Origin: Thalassotalea agarivorans
Lineage (GTDB): Bacteria; Pseudomonadota; Gammaproteobacteria; Enterobacterales; Alteromonadaceae
Reading direction: 5' to 3'
NCBI RefSeq assembly: GCF_030295955.1
Contig: NZ_AP027363.1
Location: 1,984,001 to 2,048,000, forward strand
DNA length: 64,000 bases
Shown in pieces: positions 27,209 through 36,932 of the stretch. Numbering within the stretch: position 1 is the first letter of the stretch; each line of letters begins with the position of its first letter. The position numbers were made by a program, and so were the translations under genes. The notes under the pieces were generated by a model. That model did not search any database and had not been told where the DNA came from. It saw only the letters and a program-made list of their open reading frames with translations.

Positions 27209-27964
27209 TTAGAAAAATTTAGAAAACGACAGAAATAAAGATAACTGTTTATTGGTGTCAACAAGTGGGCTGTTTTCTATTTCGCGGTCGTAGGCAGCAA
27301 AGTTAACACCTAACTGGGTAAAGCCATTAAGCCACATCGGGGTTGAAAAGACGACGCCAACATTCCCTCTTTTTGAAGACTCAGCCTGGTATGCGGGACG
27401 CGTAGCCGTCGCTTCTGATTCTCGAACACCATAATAATAATTAACCAAATCCGCATCAAAAATCGTGATACCGATTGAAGGTTCGATAAACACCATACCA
27501 TAGTTAAAGCGACGACTTAGCGTAGATGAAAAGGTTGAGCCTTTATGCACATTAAGTAAATCGTAGCGGGCTGCAAAATCTAGTGACCATTGTCCCGCTT
27601 GCACGCCAATAAGCCCCCCTACTTCGTAGGAATTTTTGCGCTCTTCCATACCAAGAAATATGTCGCTATCTGACTCGTCATATCCAGCGAACCTTGGGTT
27701 GCCACTAAGAGCAACGGTAACAGCGCCCGCTCGCAAAAGGTTTATATTAACAAAGGGGCCATAAATATTGAGATATTCACTGTTATAGCCCAATACAGGA
27801 ATAGGCACTATTCGCCGATTGTATCCCTTGTAAAGTTCCTGACTAACAGAAACTCCTAAGCCATATATAAAGCCTTTTTGTTGCAAATTGGTTTGCTGCT
27901 TTTGCTCTGCGCTGACGGGCAACATTAAACATAATAAAAGCAAGCCAAGATATTTTGACATCAC
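27209..27964 (-). CDS. MipA/OmpV family outer-membrane protein
   Basis: 251-residue secreted protein. Signal peptide about residues 1-19 (LLLLCLMLPVSA). The rest has alternating beta-strand character with many aromatic residues and ends in phenylalanine (SFSKFF), as outer-membrane barrels do. YKGYNRRIVPIPVLGYNSEYLNIYGP is characteristic of the MipA/OmpV family. In E. coli MipA is a scaffold for murein enzymes; here the role is unknown. Confidence 0.8.
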   Translation of the reverse strand: MMSKYLGLLLLCLMLPVSAEQKQQTNLQQKGFIYGLGVSVSQELYKGYNRRIVPIPVLGYNSEYLNIYGPFVNINLLRAGAVTVALSGNPRFAGYDESDSDIFLGMEERKNSYEVGGLIGVQAGQWSLDFAARYDLLNVHKGSTFSSTLSRRFNYGMVFIEPSIGITIFDADLVNYYYGVRESEATATRPAYQAESSKRGNVGVVFSTPMWLNGFTQLGVNFAAYDREIENSPLVDTNKQLSLFLSFSKFF

Positions 27965-28017
27965 CGCATTCCATTATCTGTCTGCATACTGTCAGTATAG
28001 GACGCGGCATCTAAAAC

Positions 28018-29388
28018 TTACCAATAAAGATAATTTATCGTTGCAATCAATAAGGAAACAATGAAACTTAGCATGGCCCCCTCTTTCACCATTTGCTTGA
28101 TGTTAATCAGCCCGCTGCCATAAGCAATGGCATTTGGCGCGGTTGCCACAGGTAACATAAAGGCGCTTGAAGCACACATTGCTGCAGGCACCATAAGTAG
28201 AGCCGGGTTAACATCTATAGCGATAGCTGCTGCGGCTAGTATTGGCATAAGCAATGTAGCCGTAGCTGTATTACTGGTGATTTCTGTAAGGTATGTAACG
28301 CATAAACATAGCACTGCTAGCATTAAGAATATTGGTAAAGCATCTAATGCAACCAGCCATTCGCCCATCAGTTGCGATAAGCCCGACGCAGTAAAGCCTT
28401 TAGCCAAAGCAATACCACCAGCGAAAAGTAACAGCATGCCCCAAGGAATATCTTTAGCTGTATGCCAGTCTAAGACTCGGCCTCCTTTGCCATTGGGTAC
28501 CATAAACATCACAACAACAGCTAACAAAGCGACAGTACTGTCGCCTGCTATAGGCACGTCCAACAACTCTGCCCAACCGCCAAATGGTGCAGAACGTGTT
28601 ACCCAAGCTATCGCCGTGATACCAAAAATAATGAGTGTGCGTTTTTCTTCACTACGCCAATGACCTTGTGTTGGCAAGGTAATTTCCTGCTTTAACGATA
28701 AACCTCTTGTTAACCACAGTGCCATAATTGGCAAAGTAATTAGTACAACCGGAACACCTATTTTCATCCATTCAAAAAAGCCAAATTCTTGTCCGGTGAA
28801 CTCTTCATAAATCCCCATGAAAATAACATTTGGCGGGGTACCTATCGGCGTTCCAATACCTCCAACCGAAGCGGCATAAGCAATCCCTAAAACCAGTGCA
28901 ACCTTTAAACGTTCATTGTCTATATGCGCTAAAATGGCCATCGCTATTGGCAGCATAATCAGGGTAGTAGCGGTATTAGATATCCACATACTCAAGATAC
29001 CGGCAGCAAGCATAAAACCTAACACCAATCGTTTGGCGCTGTGAGTACCAACCAATTTCACCATATATACTGCTAAACGCTCATGTACGCCGCTTTTTTC
29101 GAGCGCTTTAGACAACATAAACGCGCCCATTAATAGCAGGATAACGTGGCTACCAAACGCCGATGCTACGGTTTTATGGTCAACAACGCCGAGCATAGGC
29201 AATAATGCAAATGGTACGATACTGGTTGCTGGAATGGGTAGTGCTTCTGTTACCCACCATATAACAGTGAGTACAGCAACGGCTGCAGCGGCAGCAGGTT
29301 GATGCGCCAAGCCTAATTGCGTAAATAAAAAGTAGCTGAATAACGCCACAACTGGCGCCACAACAATAAAGGTAGATTTATTAAACAT
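28018..29388 (-). CDS. DASS/SLC13-family anion:sodium symporter
   Basis: Multi-helix inner-membrane transporter of the divalent anion:sodium symporter family. The two hallmark SNT motifs are SNTATTLIMLP and TSNTATATLLMP, each in a re-entrant loop. GTPIGTPPNVIFMG and the VTEALPIPATSIVPF region are also typical. The substrate is probably a di- or tricarboxylate, by family. I start at 29388 (MFNKSTF, 456 residues), 5 bp after nagZ. An upstream in-frame ATG at 29433 would overlap nagZ and add a non-membrane leader. Confidence 0.85.
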   Translation of the reverse strand: MFNKSTFIVVAPVVALFSYFLFTQLGLAHQPAAAAAVAVLTVIWWVTEALPIPATSIVPFALLPMLGVVDHKTVASAFGSHVILLLMGAFMLSKALEKSGVHERLAVYMVKLVGTHSAKRLVLGFMLAAGILSMWISNTATTLIMLPIAMAILAHIDNERLKVALVLGIAYAASVGGIGTPIGTPPNVIFMGIYEEFTGQEFGFFEWMKIGVPVVLITLPIMALWLTRGLSLKQEITLPTQGHWRSEEKRTLIIFGITAIAWVTRSAPFGGWAELLDVPIAGDSTVALLAVVVMFMVPNGKGGRVLDWHTAKDIPWGMLLLFAGGIALAKGFTASGLSQLMGEWLVALDALPIFLMLAVLCLCVTYLTEITSNTATATLLMPILAAAAIAIDVNPALLMVPAAMCASSAFMLPVATAPNAIAYGSGLINIKQMVKEGAMLSFIVSLLIATINYLYW

Positions 29389-29393
29389 AATTT

Positions 29394-30398
29394 TTATAAT
29401 TTTTCTATCAACTGCTTCGCCGCTAAATAGCACGATTCAATCTGTTTGTTTTTTAAATTAGTGCGCTGCAATAGTTTTTCTAATCGCTTGGACGATTCGC
29501 CACTTATATCAATATTAGCGCGGTCGATTACCGATATTTGCGCTGAGCGATCATTACAGACAAGCAGCATATCACAGCCAGCTGCTTGCGCTGCCTCGGC
29601 ACGCTCAACAAAACCGCCAACATGAGCGGCACCTGCCATAGATAAGTCGTCGCTAAAGATTGCGCCAGTAAAAGATAATGTGTTTCGCAGAATATCTTGC
29701 AGCCAAATACGTGAAAAGCCTACCGAATGATTGTCGATAGCAGGATAAATGACATGTGCGGGCATCATTGCAGCCAGCTTATTTTGTTTAATTAAAGCTG
29801 AAAACACCGTCATGTCGTGGTTAAAAATATCGTCTCTAGTGCGATTATCTATTGCTTGAGCAACATGAGAATCAGCTTTGACATTGCCATGCCCGGGAAA
29901 ATGCTTACCTGTTGCGGCCATGCCGATATCCGTTAGACCGGCAATAAAAGCAGAGGCTAATGCCTGCACGTGTTGAGGGTTGTTGGCAAAGCCGCGATCA
30001 CCTATTACATCACTGATATTGTCTATATCAAGCACGGGAGCAAAACTTATATCCAGTCCTGCATTGGCAACCTCATAAGCAATAACTCGCCCACATGCGC
30101 GTGCTAGCTCTTCTGTCGATACACCTGCAACAGGCGCTAAGCTTGATAGTTTGCCCATCGCAGGTACGGCGGTAAACTCTTCGCGAAAACGCTGCACTCT
30201 GCCACCTTCTTGATCGGCAGCGATCAATATTGAAGGTTTTACCCGTCTGATGTCCTGGCACAGCTGTTGTAGCTGCGCCAAAGACTGGTAGTTGCGGCTA
30301 AAAATAATGAGCCCACCGACAAGTGGGTGGGCAATAATTTCTTTATCTTCTTCAGTAAGTGTTGTGCCTTGCACATCCACCATGAGTGGACCAATCAT
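29394..30398 (-). CDS. nagZ: Beta-N-acetylhexosaminidase NagZ
   Basis: GH3 cytoplasmic enzyme that removes GlcNAc from anhydro-muropeptides in peptidoglycan recycling. The family motif KHFPGHGNVKADSH carries the histidine used in catalysis, AADQEGGRVQRF is the usual substrate-binding block, and FSDDLSMAGA holds the nucleophile aspartate. I start at ATG 30398, which overlaps the regulator stop (TGATG) and gives 334 residues. It is co-transcribed with the upstream PsrA-like gene, an order also known in Pseudomonas. Confidence 0.94.
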   Translation of the reverse strand: MIGPLMVDVQGTTLTEEDKEIIAHPLVGGLIIFSRNYQSLAQLQQLCQDIRRVKPSILIAADQEGGRVQRFREEFTAVPAMGKLSSLAPVAGVSTEELARACGRVIAYEVANAGLDISFAPVLDIDNISDVIGDRGFANNPQHVQALASAFIAGLTDIGMAATGKHFPGHGNVKADSHVAQAIDNRTRDDIFNHDMTVFSALIKQNKLAAMMPAHVIYPAIDNHSVGFSRIWLQDILRNTLSFTGAIFSDDLSMAGAAHVGGFVERAEAAQAAGCDMLLVCNDRSAQISVIDRANIDISGESSKRLEKLLQRTNLKNKQIESCYLAAKQLIEKL

Positions 30399-31021
30399 CA
30401 ATCTATTGGCGCTCCAACACCTGCCGCGATATAAGGAATGACAGTTTCTATCACGTCTGCAATATCAACATTGTGGTCGAAATCATTTTTGGCAATATCT
30501 ATCAGAGCTTCCGACGATGACATGGTAAAGACAACAGTGCCCATGGTGAAATGTAATCGCCAAAACATATCTTCCGTCGATAATTGGGGATAAGCTTTTT
30601 TAACCGCATCAACAAACAAGGTAAATACACCAGGATACTGAGTAGTTAAAAACCATCTTAAAAATCCTTGGCTGTCTGTGTAGCCACGACCTAACAGTTG
30701 AAGAAATATGGCTGTACCATTATCTCTAAATTCATTTAAAGCGACCAACGGTTGCATAAACGCTCGAAAAACCTGCTCTAACGACGGTTTATCTGCTTGC
30801 GCTAACAGCCCAGCCAATACCGACTCTAAATTGGGCGATAATTCGTCCATATAGCGCGACATAACCGCTTTAATTAACTCTTTCTTAGAGCCAAAATGAT
30901 AGTTTACTGCCGCTAAGTTAACTTCGGCTAAACTTGTGATCTCTCTTAACGACGTACCATTAAAGCCATTGGTTGCAAACAGCCCTTCTGCGGCATCTAA
31001 TATCTTATTTTTTGTAGACAT
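30398..31021 (-). CDS. psrA: TetR-family regulator, PsrA-like
   Basis: 207-residue one-domain-plus-ligand TetR regulator. The helix-turn-helix lies at about 22-48 (GTSLREITSLAEVNLAAVNYHFGSKKELI). The rest is a helical ligand-binding domain. Adjacency to nagZ matches psrA in Pseudomonas, where PsrA senses long-chain fatty acids and controls beta-oxidation genes. A 12-bp palindrome AAACACGTGTTT just upstream fits the G/CAAAC-N(2-4)-GTTTG/C type of PsrA site. The gene name is an inference. Confidence 0.78.
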   Translation of the reverse strand: MSTKNKILDAAEGLFATNGFNGTSLREITSLAEVNLAAVNYHFGSKKELIKAVMSRYMDELSPNLESVLAGLLAQADKPSLEQVFRAFMQPLVALNEFRDNGTAIFLQLLGRGYTDSQGFLRWFLTTQYPGVFTLFVDAVKKAYPQLSTEDMFWRLHFTMGTVVFTMSSSEALIDIAKNDFDHNVDIADVIETVIPYIAAGVGAPID

Positions 31022-31045
31022 GTTGTTTCATCATACCAACATTTA

Positions 31046-31057
31046 AAACACGTGTTT
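31046..31057. promoter_or_regulatory. Probable PsrA autoregulatory operator
   Basis: AAACACGTGTTT is a perfect 12-bp palindrome 25 bp upstream of the TetR-family start codon, where it would overlap the promoter. The half-sites AAAC/GTTT separated by four bases agree with reported PsrA sites. Confidence 0.55.
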
Positions 31058-31151
31058 AAATTACTGGATATTGTATCGCTGAGCAATCATTATTTCGCTG
31101 TTAAGACCACTGGACATCATTAACTGAATTACAGCAAAGAATTGCACATAC

Positions 31152-31177
31152 AAAAAAAGCGCTTTCGCGCTTTTTTT
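31152..31177 (-). terminator. Terminator of pgm
   Basis: GCGC/GCGC stem with a TTTC loop between A7 and T7. The pgm stop codon lies at the edge of the T run on the plus strand, so the terminator begins immediately after translation ends. Confidence 0.8.
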
Positions 31178-32822
31178 AGATTCCTGCCGCCTTAAACGCT
31201 GCATCAACTATCTGTTGCGCTTCTTCGATTATCAGCGCTAGGTGTTTCTCATCAACAAAACTTTCAGCGTAAATTTTATAAATATCTTCTGTGCCTGAAG
31301 GTCTTGCAGCAAACCAACCATTAGCCGTGGTCACTTTAAGGCCACCAATTGCAGCGCCATTACCTGGTGCATGCGTTAATACTTGCTCAATTTCATCGCC
31401 TGCTAAAGATGTTGCCGTAATAGCTTCTTTAGACAATGCTGTCAGTACCGATTTTTGCGCACTATTGGCGACCGCTTCTACTCTGCCGTAGCAAGGTTTA
31501 CCCAACTCTTCAGCAAGTGCTTCATAGTGCTGATGCGGATCTTTGCCGGTTACGGCGAGAATCTCTGCAGCTAAAAGCGCTAAGATAAATCCATCTTTAT
31601 CAGTTGTCCAACAACTACCATCTAACGCTAAAAATGAAGCGCCAGCACTTTCTTCGCCACCGAAAGCATATTCGCCATCTTTAAGACCATCGACAAACCA
31701 TTTAAAGCCCACAGGGACTTCAGACAACGGTTTATTCAACTTCTTCGCCACGCGATCAATCAGCGAGCTAGAAACCAAAGTTTTGCCAATTTTTGCGTCT
31801 TCAGGCCACTGGCGATGTGTCATTAAGTAATTGATTGCAACCGCTAAATAGTGATTTGGATTCATTAAGCCGCCCGACTTAGTAACAATGCCATGGCGGT
31901 CAAAGTCTGGATCATTACCTACGGCAACATCAAAAGAGTCCTTCAGTTCAATAAGACCTGCCATTGCATATGGCGACGAGCAATCCATACGAATTTTGCC
32001 ATCTTTATCTAGTGGCATAAAAGCAAAGCTAGCATCGATAACTGGGTTAACAATCTCTATATTTAAACCATAGCGATCTCTAATTGCTGGCCAGTACGGT
32101 AAGCCTGAACCACCTAGAGGATCTACACCTATTTTCACATTAGCTTTAGCTATAGCTTCCATATCAATCACTTGTGCAAGCTCTTCAACATAGAAACCAA
32201 TAAAGTCAGATTTAAGCAGTAATTCAGATTCGTAAACTTCTTCTAATGATATTTGACGCACATCTTGTAAGAAATCCGCTAAGATTTCGTTTGCACGTGC
32301 TTCAATGAGTTTAGTAACTTCACCTTCTGCAGGGCCACCATGTGGCGGGTTGTATTTAATACCACCATCGCTTGGCGGATTATGAGACGGTGTAATAATA
32401 AGACCGTCAGCAATTGAATCTTCACTCTTGTTATGCGCAATAATTAAGCGAGATATAACCGGCGTTGGTGTTACGCCCATGTCTTCTTGAACAACCACTG
32501 GCACGCCGTTAGCAATCAATACCGACAATGCAGATGAGAATGCTGGGTCAGAAAGCGCGTGGGTATCTTTACCCAAATAAAGCGGACCATCATAACCAGC
32601 AGCTTGCCTATGCTCAGCAACAGCTTGGCAAATTGCCACAATATGGGCTTCATTAAATGAACGCTTTTCGGCACTGCCACGATGGCCAGAGGTACCGAAA
32701 CTCACCAATTGTTCAGGTTTATCTAATTCAGGTGCAAGTAAATAATAATCGCTGACTAGACGTGCGATATTAATACGATCTTCAGGTCTAACAGGTTTAC
32801 CTGCATGTGGATGTACCGACAT
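31176..32822 (-). CDS. pgm: Phosphoglucomutase
   Basis: 548-residue alpha-D-phosphohexomutase interconverting glucose 1- and 6-phosphate. The phosphoserine loop is [15 protein letters not shown] (about 144-158), the metal-binding loop is DPDFDRHG, the sugar loop is GGEESAG, and the phosphate loop is [14 protein letters not shown] near the C-terminus. SFGTSGHRG near residue 45 is the N-terminal signature. It lies 18 bp after seqA, the same pairing as in E. coli. Confidence 0.96.
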   Translation of the reverse strand: MSVHPHAGKPVRPEDRINIARLVSDYYLLAPELDKPEQLVSFGTSGHRGSAEKRSFNEAHIVAICQAVAEHRQAAGYDGPLYLGKDTHALSDPAFSSALSVLIANGVPVVVQEDMGVTPTPVISRLIIAHNKSEDSIADGLIITPSHNPPSDGGIKYNPPHGGPAEGEVTKLIEARANEILADFLQDVRQISLEEVYESELLLKSDFIGFYVEELAQVIDMEAIAKANVKIGVDPLGGSGLPYWPAIRDRYGLNIEIVNPVIDASFAFMPLDKDGKIRMDCSSPYAMAGLIELKDSFDVAVGNDPDFDRHGIVTKSGGLMNPNHYLAVAINYLMTHRQWPEDAKIGKTLVSSSLIDRVAKKLNKPLSEVPVGFKWFVDGLKDGEYAFGGEESAGASFLALDGSCWTTDKDGFILALLAAEILAVTGKDPHQHYEALAEELGKPCYGRVEAVANSAQKSVLTALSKEAITATSLAGDEIEQVLTHAPGNGAAIGGLKVTTANGWFAARPSGTEDIYKIYAESFVDEKHLALIIEEAQQIVDAAFKAAGI

Positions 32823-32840
32823 AATCTCTTCCTTGGACTG

Positions 32841-33353
32841 TTATAATAAGTCTCTAATTTTTTCTACGTCTGCTTTGCTATAGCCTAGTGCAGTCGCTAC
32901 TTCAGTTAACATCATTTTCTTACGTGTGGTATTCGAGTTAGTAATAACCCAATACGGTGAATCAGGGATTTGCCTTGGCTTTGTACTGCTGCCAGAAGCA
33001 GCTAAAGCGGCTTCGCTATCAGCGAAATAAAGACGATCTCTGCCCCTAATTTCTGTCACGGCGATAAAGGCGTCACTGTGCTCTCGATATAGCGCAGCTA
33101 AAATTAATAAAAAGCGGCCTACTGCCCCCCTTTGCATCGCCAGATCGGCTTTATCGATCTGATTAAATACATTACCTGTTGCCATTGGTTTCGCCGCCTC
33201 AGGTTTTTCTTGCGACGGCTTTGGCGGCTCAGCCGCACTTTCTTGCTCTATTAGCAATAAACGACGCAAGATAGAAGATGCACTTTCACCAATAAACTGC
33301 GTTTGAGAAGCAATATATTGGTAGAGCTCTTCATCGATTTCGATGTGTTTCAT
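32841..33353 (-). CDS. seqA: Replication negative regulator SeqA
   Basis: 170-residue protein that binds hemimethylated GATC and sequesters new origins. N-terminal oligomerisation domain [31 protein letters not shown], a Pro/Glu/Ala-rich linker at about 38-58, and a C-terminal GATC-binding domain ([37 protein letters not shown]). Its presence implies Dam methylation in the host. First gene of the seqA-pgm unit, divergent from ybfF. Confidence 0.95.
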   Translation of the reverse strand: MKHIEIDEELYQYIASQTQFIGESASSILRRLLLIEQESAAEPPKPSQEKPEAAKPMATGNVFNQIDKADLAMQRGAVGRFLLILAALYREHSDAFIAVTEIRGRDRLYFADSEAALAASGSSTKPRQIPDSPYWVITNSNTTRKKMMLTEVATALGYSKADVEKIRDLL

Positions 33354-33506
33354 AAAATGCTCAAAACTTTGAAAAATCGACAGCGATTATACTGTAACTA
33401 GCAGGGATTAAAATGCCTTTTTTGGCAATTCTACTATTTAAATCATCTTTACTTGTAGGCTGATTTCAAGCGAAAATATGCGCACCAACGATTTAGGTTT
33501 AAAAAC

Positions 33507-34274
33507 ATGACCATACTTAACTACAACCAGATAGGTGAAGGTAGCGATTTGTTACTCATTCACGGCTTATTTGGTAGCTTGGAAAATCTAAATATGGTGG
33601 CAAAACCTTTGTCACAACATTTTCGCGTCACTAGCGTTGATGTTAGAAATCACGGCATTTCCCCTCACGTATCGGGTATGAGCTACGAGGAAATGAGCCA
33701 AGACGTGCTAGACACGTTGGATCATCTTAATATCGATAGCACCGATGTTCTGGGTCACTCCATGGGCGGTAAGATAGCGATGCATCTTGCATTACACCAT
33801 GGTGAGCGAATAAAGAAACTCGTCGTTGCTGATATAGCACCTGTTCAGTATCCACCGCATCATGAGCGTATCATAGCAGGCTTAAAAATGCTTGAAGCAT
33901 CAACGATTGAAAGTCGCAAACAGGCCGATCAACGTTTGGCTGAATATGTTGAAGAAGCGGGTGTAAGGCAGTTTTTATTACGAAACCTTAAAACAGACAA
34001 TGACCAAATGTCCTTTAAATGTGATGTCACTAAGATAGCAGACGGTTATGGCCAAATTATGAAAGGCATCGATTCTGCCAATGCATTTGAGGGTAAAACC
34101 TTGTTTGTTATTGGTGGCGACTCAGATTATGTAACTCCTGCCCATCAGTCACATATCAATGCGCTGTTTAGCGATGTACGTGCTAAAATCATCCAAGGCA
34201 CAGGACATTGGCTACATGCAGAAAAGCCAACAGCCTTTAACAAGGTTGTCAGTCATTTTTTAACGCAAGCCTAG
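33507..34274 (+). CDS. ybfF: Alpha/beta-hydrolase esterase YbfF
   Basis: 255-residue cytoplasmic hydrolase. HGLFGSLENLNMVAK is the oxyanion-hole strand region, GHSMGGKIAM the nucleophile elbow (serine near residue 91), and GTGHWLHAEKP holds the catalytic histidine. E. coli YbfF hydrolyses short and long acyl esters in vitro; the natural substrate is unknown. It heads the ybfF-DUF2788-ybfE-fldA-fur run typical of this group. Confidence 0.92.
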   Translation: MTILNYNQIGEGSDLLLIHGLFGSLENLNMVAKPLSQHFRVTSVDVRNHGISPHVSGMSYEEMSQDVLDTLDHLNIDSTDVLGHSMGGKIAMHLALHHGERIKKLVVADIAPVQYPPHHERIIAGLKMLEASTIESRKQADQRLAEYVEEAGVRQFLLRNLKTDNDQMSFKCDVTKIADGYGQIMKGIDSANAFEGKTLFVIGGDSDYVTPAHQSHINALFSDVRAKIIQGTGHWLHAEKPTAFNKVVSHFLTQA

Positions 34275-34373
34275 GCTATTATTACCAAAATAATTAGCGT
34301 GAAAAGACAGAAAAATATGCGAAATATTCTGCGCTTATGCTATAGTGCGCGCAGATTTTTTTAGGGTACTCAT

Positions 34374-34595
34374 ATGCTCGCAGAGAATTTTGAATTGATC
34401 GAGTCAATTGGACTCAATTTATTTTTTGCTTTTATCTTTATTTTCATAGGGTTATCAATCCATGACGTTATGAAAAAAAATGATGTACCAAAAACTGGTC
34501 GATATATTGTTTACTTCGTATTGTTTCTTGGATGTGCTGGTTTTATTGCCAAAGGCATCATCCAATTCGTGTGGGAAACCCAAGGGGTAGGTTAA
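34374..34595 (+). CDS. Small membrane protein, DUF2788 family
   Basis: 73 residues with two hydrophobic helices at about 12-29 and 44-65 and a charged loop HDVMKKNDVPKTGRY between. It matches the conserved small gene found between ybfF and ybfE in Alteromonadales and Vibrionales. Function unknown. It ends one base before ybfE, so the two are co-translated. Confidence 0.75.
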   Translation: MLAENFELIESIGLNLFFAFIFIFIGLSIHDVMKKNDVPKTGRYIVYFVLFLGCAGFIAKGIIQFVWETQGVG

Positions 34596-34596
34596 A

Positions 34597-34881
34597 ATGG
34601 CTAAAGAGATTAGCGATTTAACAACAATTGATTTGTTTAACGACGAAAAGCGCCCTGGACGTCCAAAGACAAACCCTCACCCACGCAGTGTGCAGGTAAA
34701 GATTAATAAGCGCAATCAAGTGAAACGCGACAAAAGCAAAGGCTTAAAGCGTGTTGAATTTAAACTTCACCAAACTGTGTTTGAACAGCTTGATGAGCTA
34801 GCGCGAGATAAAGGCATTAGCAGAAGCGAATTAATCGAAGCGCTTATCACTGACGCATTAAAAAGTGATAGCAAAGATTAG
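34597..34881 (+). CDS. ybfE: YbfE-family DNA-binding-like protein
   Basis: 94 residues, basic. The N-terminal RPGRPKTNPHPRS is AT-hook-like, and the C-terminal half (RVEFKLHQTVFEQLDELARDKGISRSELIEALI) is a ribbon-helix-helix-type fold. E. coli YbfE is LexA-regulated, but I see no CTGT-N8-ACAG box in front of this gene or of the upstream DUF2788 gene. Position before fldA is conserved. Confidence 0.85.
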   Translation: MAKEISDLTTIDLFNDEKRPGRPKTNPHPRSVQVKINKRNQVKRDKSKGLKRVEFKLHQTVFEQLDELARDKGISRSELIEALITDALKSDSKD

Positions 34882-34903
34882 TCAAAGTAAAGGTTAATAT
34901 TCT

Positions 34904-35431
34904 ATGTCATTAGTAGGTATTTTTTTCGGCAGCGACACGGGTAACACTGAAGCCGTTGCTAAAATGATTCAGAAGAAACTTGGCAAAAAAAATGTTGAAG
35001 TGAAAGACATTGCCAAGAGTACAAAAGAAGATATCGCAGAGTTCGATTTAATTCTTCTTGGTATTCCTACCTGGTACTACGGTGAAAACCAATGTGACTG
35101 GGACGATTTCTTGCCAGAATTGGAAGAAATTGATTTTACAGATAAGCTCGTCGCTATATTCGGTTTAGGTGATCAAGAAGATTACGCTGAATATTTTGTT
35201 GATGCGATGGCGCCACTGCGTGACATCGTAGAGTCCAAAGGAGCGATTTTAGTCGGACAATGGTCTACCGAAGGTTATGAATTTGAAGCGTCGAAAGCCT
35301 TAGTGGACGAAAATACATTCATTGGTTTAGCAATTGACGAAGATCGTCAGCCTGAACTGACCGAAGAACGCGTCGACAAATGGGTTGCGCAAGTATACGA
35401 AGAGATGTGTCTCGCCGAGATATTAGACTAA
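34904..35431 (+). CDS. fldA: Flavodoxin FldA
   Basis: 175-residue long-chain flavodoxin carrying FMN. FFGSDTGNTEAVAKMI is the FMN phosphate loop, and the WYYGENQCDWD and GLGDQEDYAEYFVDAM blocks flank the isoalloxazine ring. It supplies electrons to enzymes such as biotin synthase and IspG/IspH. It lies just upstream of fur, as in E. coli, and ends with its own terminator. Confidence 0.96.
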   Translation: MSLVGIFFGSDTGNTEAVAKMIQKKLGKKNVEVKDIAKSTKEDIAEFDLILLGIPTWYYGENQCDWDDFLPELEEIDFTDKLVAIFGLGDQEDYAEYFVDAMAPLRDIVESKGAILVGQWSTEGYEFEASKALVDENTFIGLAIDEDRQPELTEERVDKWVAQVYEEMCLAEILD

Positions 35432-35436
35432 TAAGA

Positions 35437-35459
35437 AGCCAGCATTTGCTGGCTTTTTT
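35437..35459 (+). terminator. Terminator of fldA
   Basis: AGCCAGC/GCTGGCT stem with a 4-nt loop followed by five T, starting 5 bp after the fldA stop. Confidence 0.88.
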
Positions 35460-35502
35460 ATTGTTGCGCCACTACTACTGGCGATTTAGTAAATAAATTC
35501 CA

Positions 35503-35532
35503 GATAAATGATTATCATTTGATAATCATTTG
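35503..35532 (+). promoter_or_regulatory. Fur box upstream of fur
   Basis: Overlapping inverted GATAAT/ATTATC-type hexamers (AATGATTATCATTTGATAAT followed by CATT) match the Fur consensus GATAATGATAATCATTATC in extended form. It lies about 70 bp upstream of the fur start, implying autoregulation. Confidence 0.85.
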
Positions 35533-35599
35533 CATTTACTCTTTAAACTCACGCCATTTGCGATTATACTTTTCGCAGACTTTAGTAATGGATTTAATC

Positions 35600-36043
35600 A
35601 TGGCAGACCAAAACGAAGAATTAAAAAGAGCCGGACTCAAAATCACACTACCTCGTGTAAAGATATTAGCGATATTGCAATCGCCTGGTAACCAGCACAT
35701 TAGTGCGGAAGATGTGTATAAAATTCTACTTGGGCAAAAAGAAGAAATCGGTCTAGCTACCGTTTATCGTGTACTTAACCAATTTGATGATGCTGGCATT
35801 GTCACGCGACATCATTTTGAAGGCGGTAAGTCTGTATTCGAATTAAGCCATAAGAAACATCATGACCATTTAGTTTGCCTAAAATGCGGTAAGGTTGTCG
35901 AATTTGAAGACGACATTATCGAGCAAAGACAAATTGACGTCGCGGTAGAAAATAAAATGCGTCTTACTAACCATAGTTTGTACTTGTATGGCGAGTGTGA
36001 AGACGAGCAGTCTTGCGAAGATTATCGATTATCGCAGCTTTAA
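35600..36043 (+). CDS. fur: Ferric uptake regulator Fur
   Basis: 147-residue iron-responsive repressor. N-terminal winged helix with GLKITLPRVKILAILQ and VYRVLNQFDDAGIV, histidine-rich HHFEGGKSVFELSHKKHHDH metal region, zinc cysteines in CLKCGK, and a second CxxxxC pair in CEDEQSC near the C-terminus. I start at 35600 (MADQNEEL), matching E. coli Fur; in-frame upstream starts at 35519 and 35588 would overlap the Fur box or add an unrelated leader. Confidence 0.96.
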   Translation: MADQNEELKRAGLKITLPRVKILAILQSPGNQHISAEDVYKILLGQKEEIGLATVYRVLNQFDDAGIVTRHHFEGGKSVFELSHKKHHDHLVCLKCGKVVEFEDDIIEQRQIDVAVENKMRLTNHSLYLYGECEDEQSCEDYRLSQL

Positions 36044-36044
36044 T

Positions 36045-36932
36045 ATGGCTAATCCCCGACTGATTTTAAATGGTAAAAAAGCTGGCTTGGCGCTTGTGCG
36101 TCAAGCCATTTTTTTTGCGCGAGAATCTGTCGACATTGATGTAAGAGTGACCTTTGAAGCTGGTGACGTAGAAAGGTTTGTATGTGAAGCGGTTGCAGAA
36201 GGCGTAACACGCATTATTGCCGGTGGCGGCGATGGCACCGTGAATGAAGTCGTTAATGCGCTGATGAAAACAAAAAATAACTTTGTTGAAGTCGGTATTT
36301 TTCCGTTGGGTACGGCGAACGATTTCGCGCGCAGCTTAGCTATACCAGAAGATCTTGGACAAGCATTGACGCTAGCAGCTACCGCATCTGTACACGACGT
36401 TGATACTGTACAAATAAATGATGATTACTTCCTTAATGTCGCCAGTTGTGGATTCGGCGCAGAGGTAACGGCTAATACCCCCGTTGCATTAAAAAACTTT
36501 CTAGGTGGCGGCGCCTATACCTTATCGGGATTAGTTCAAGCGCTAAATTTCACGCCATTTAAAGGAAAGATAACCTTTGACGAGTGTCAAATAGAAGATG
36601 AAGTGATAGTCGCCGCTCTTTGCAACGGCAGACAAGCAGGCGGAGGTCAGTTGTTAGCGCCCGATGCCAAGATAAATGACGGCTTAATTGATGTCGTATC
36701 TATGTCAGCATTTGCATTGCAAGACATCAATCAAGTGGTATCTGCTTTACTAGATAATAAGGAAAGTAACGCGGTAATAAAACGTTTTCAAACCGCTGCC
36801 CTGCATTGGCAAAGTGAAAGCGCTATCTCGGTTAACCTTGACGGCGAGCCTCGCCAATATCGCGAAGCTCGTGTATCGGTGCATCACAAAGCGTTAAAGC
36901 TTGCACTACCAAGCCATTGCCCTTTGATTTAA
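36045..36932 (+). CDS. YegS-like lipid kinase
   Basis: 295-residue diacylglycerol-kinase-catalytic-domain protein. IIAGGGDGTVNEVVNAL near residues 57-73 is the nucleotide-binding GGDGT motif, and FPLGTANDFARSL (about 88-100) the second. ADAKINDGLIDVV-like PDAKINDGLIDVV is the metal-site block. The length fits YegS. I start at 36045 (MANPRLIL), one base after the fur stop, rather than at an in-frame ATG inside fur. It converges on the next gene with a 4-bp overlap of stops. Confidence 0.85.
   Translation: MANPRLILNGKKAGLALVRQAIFFARESVDIDVRVTFEAGDVERFVCEAVAEGVTRIIAGGGDGTVNEVVNALMKTKNNFVEVGIFPLGTANDFARSLAIPEDLGQALTLAATASVHDVDTVQINDDYFLNVASCGFGAEVTANTPVALKNFLGGGAYTLSGLVQALNFTPFKGKITFDECQIEDEVIVAALCNGRQAGGGQLLAPDAKINDGLIDVVSMSAFALQDINQVVSALLDNKESNAVIKRFQTAALHWQSESAISVNLDGEPRQYREARVSVHHKALKLALPSHCPLI

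Noticed and set aside
36929-36932. Four-base overlap of convergent stop codons as a possible frameshift or regulatory signal.
   Set aside because: Both proteins end at normal family lengths and short convergent overlaps are common in compact genomes.
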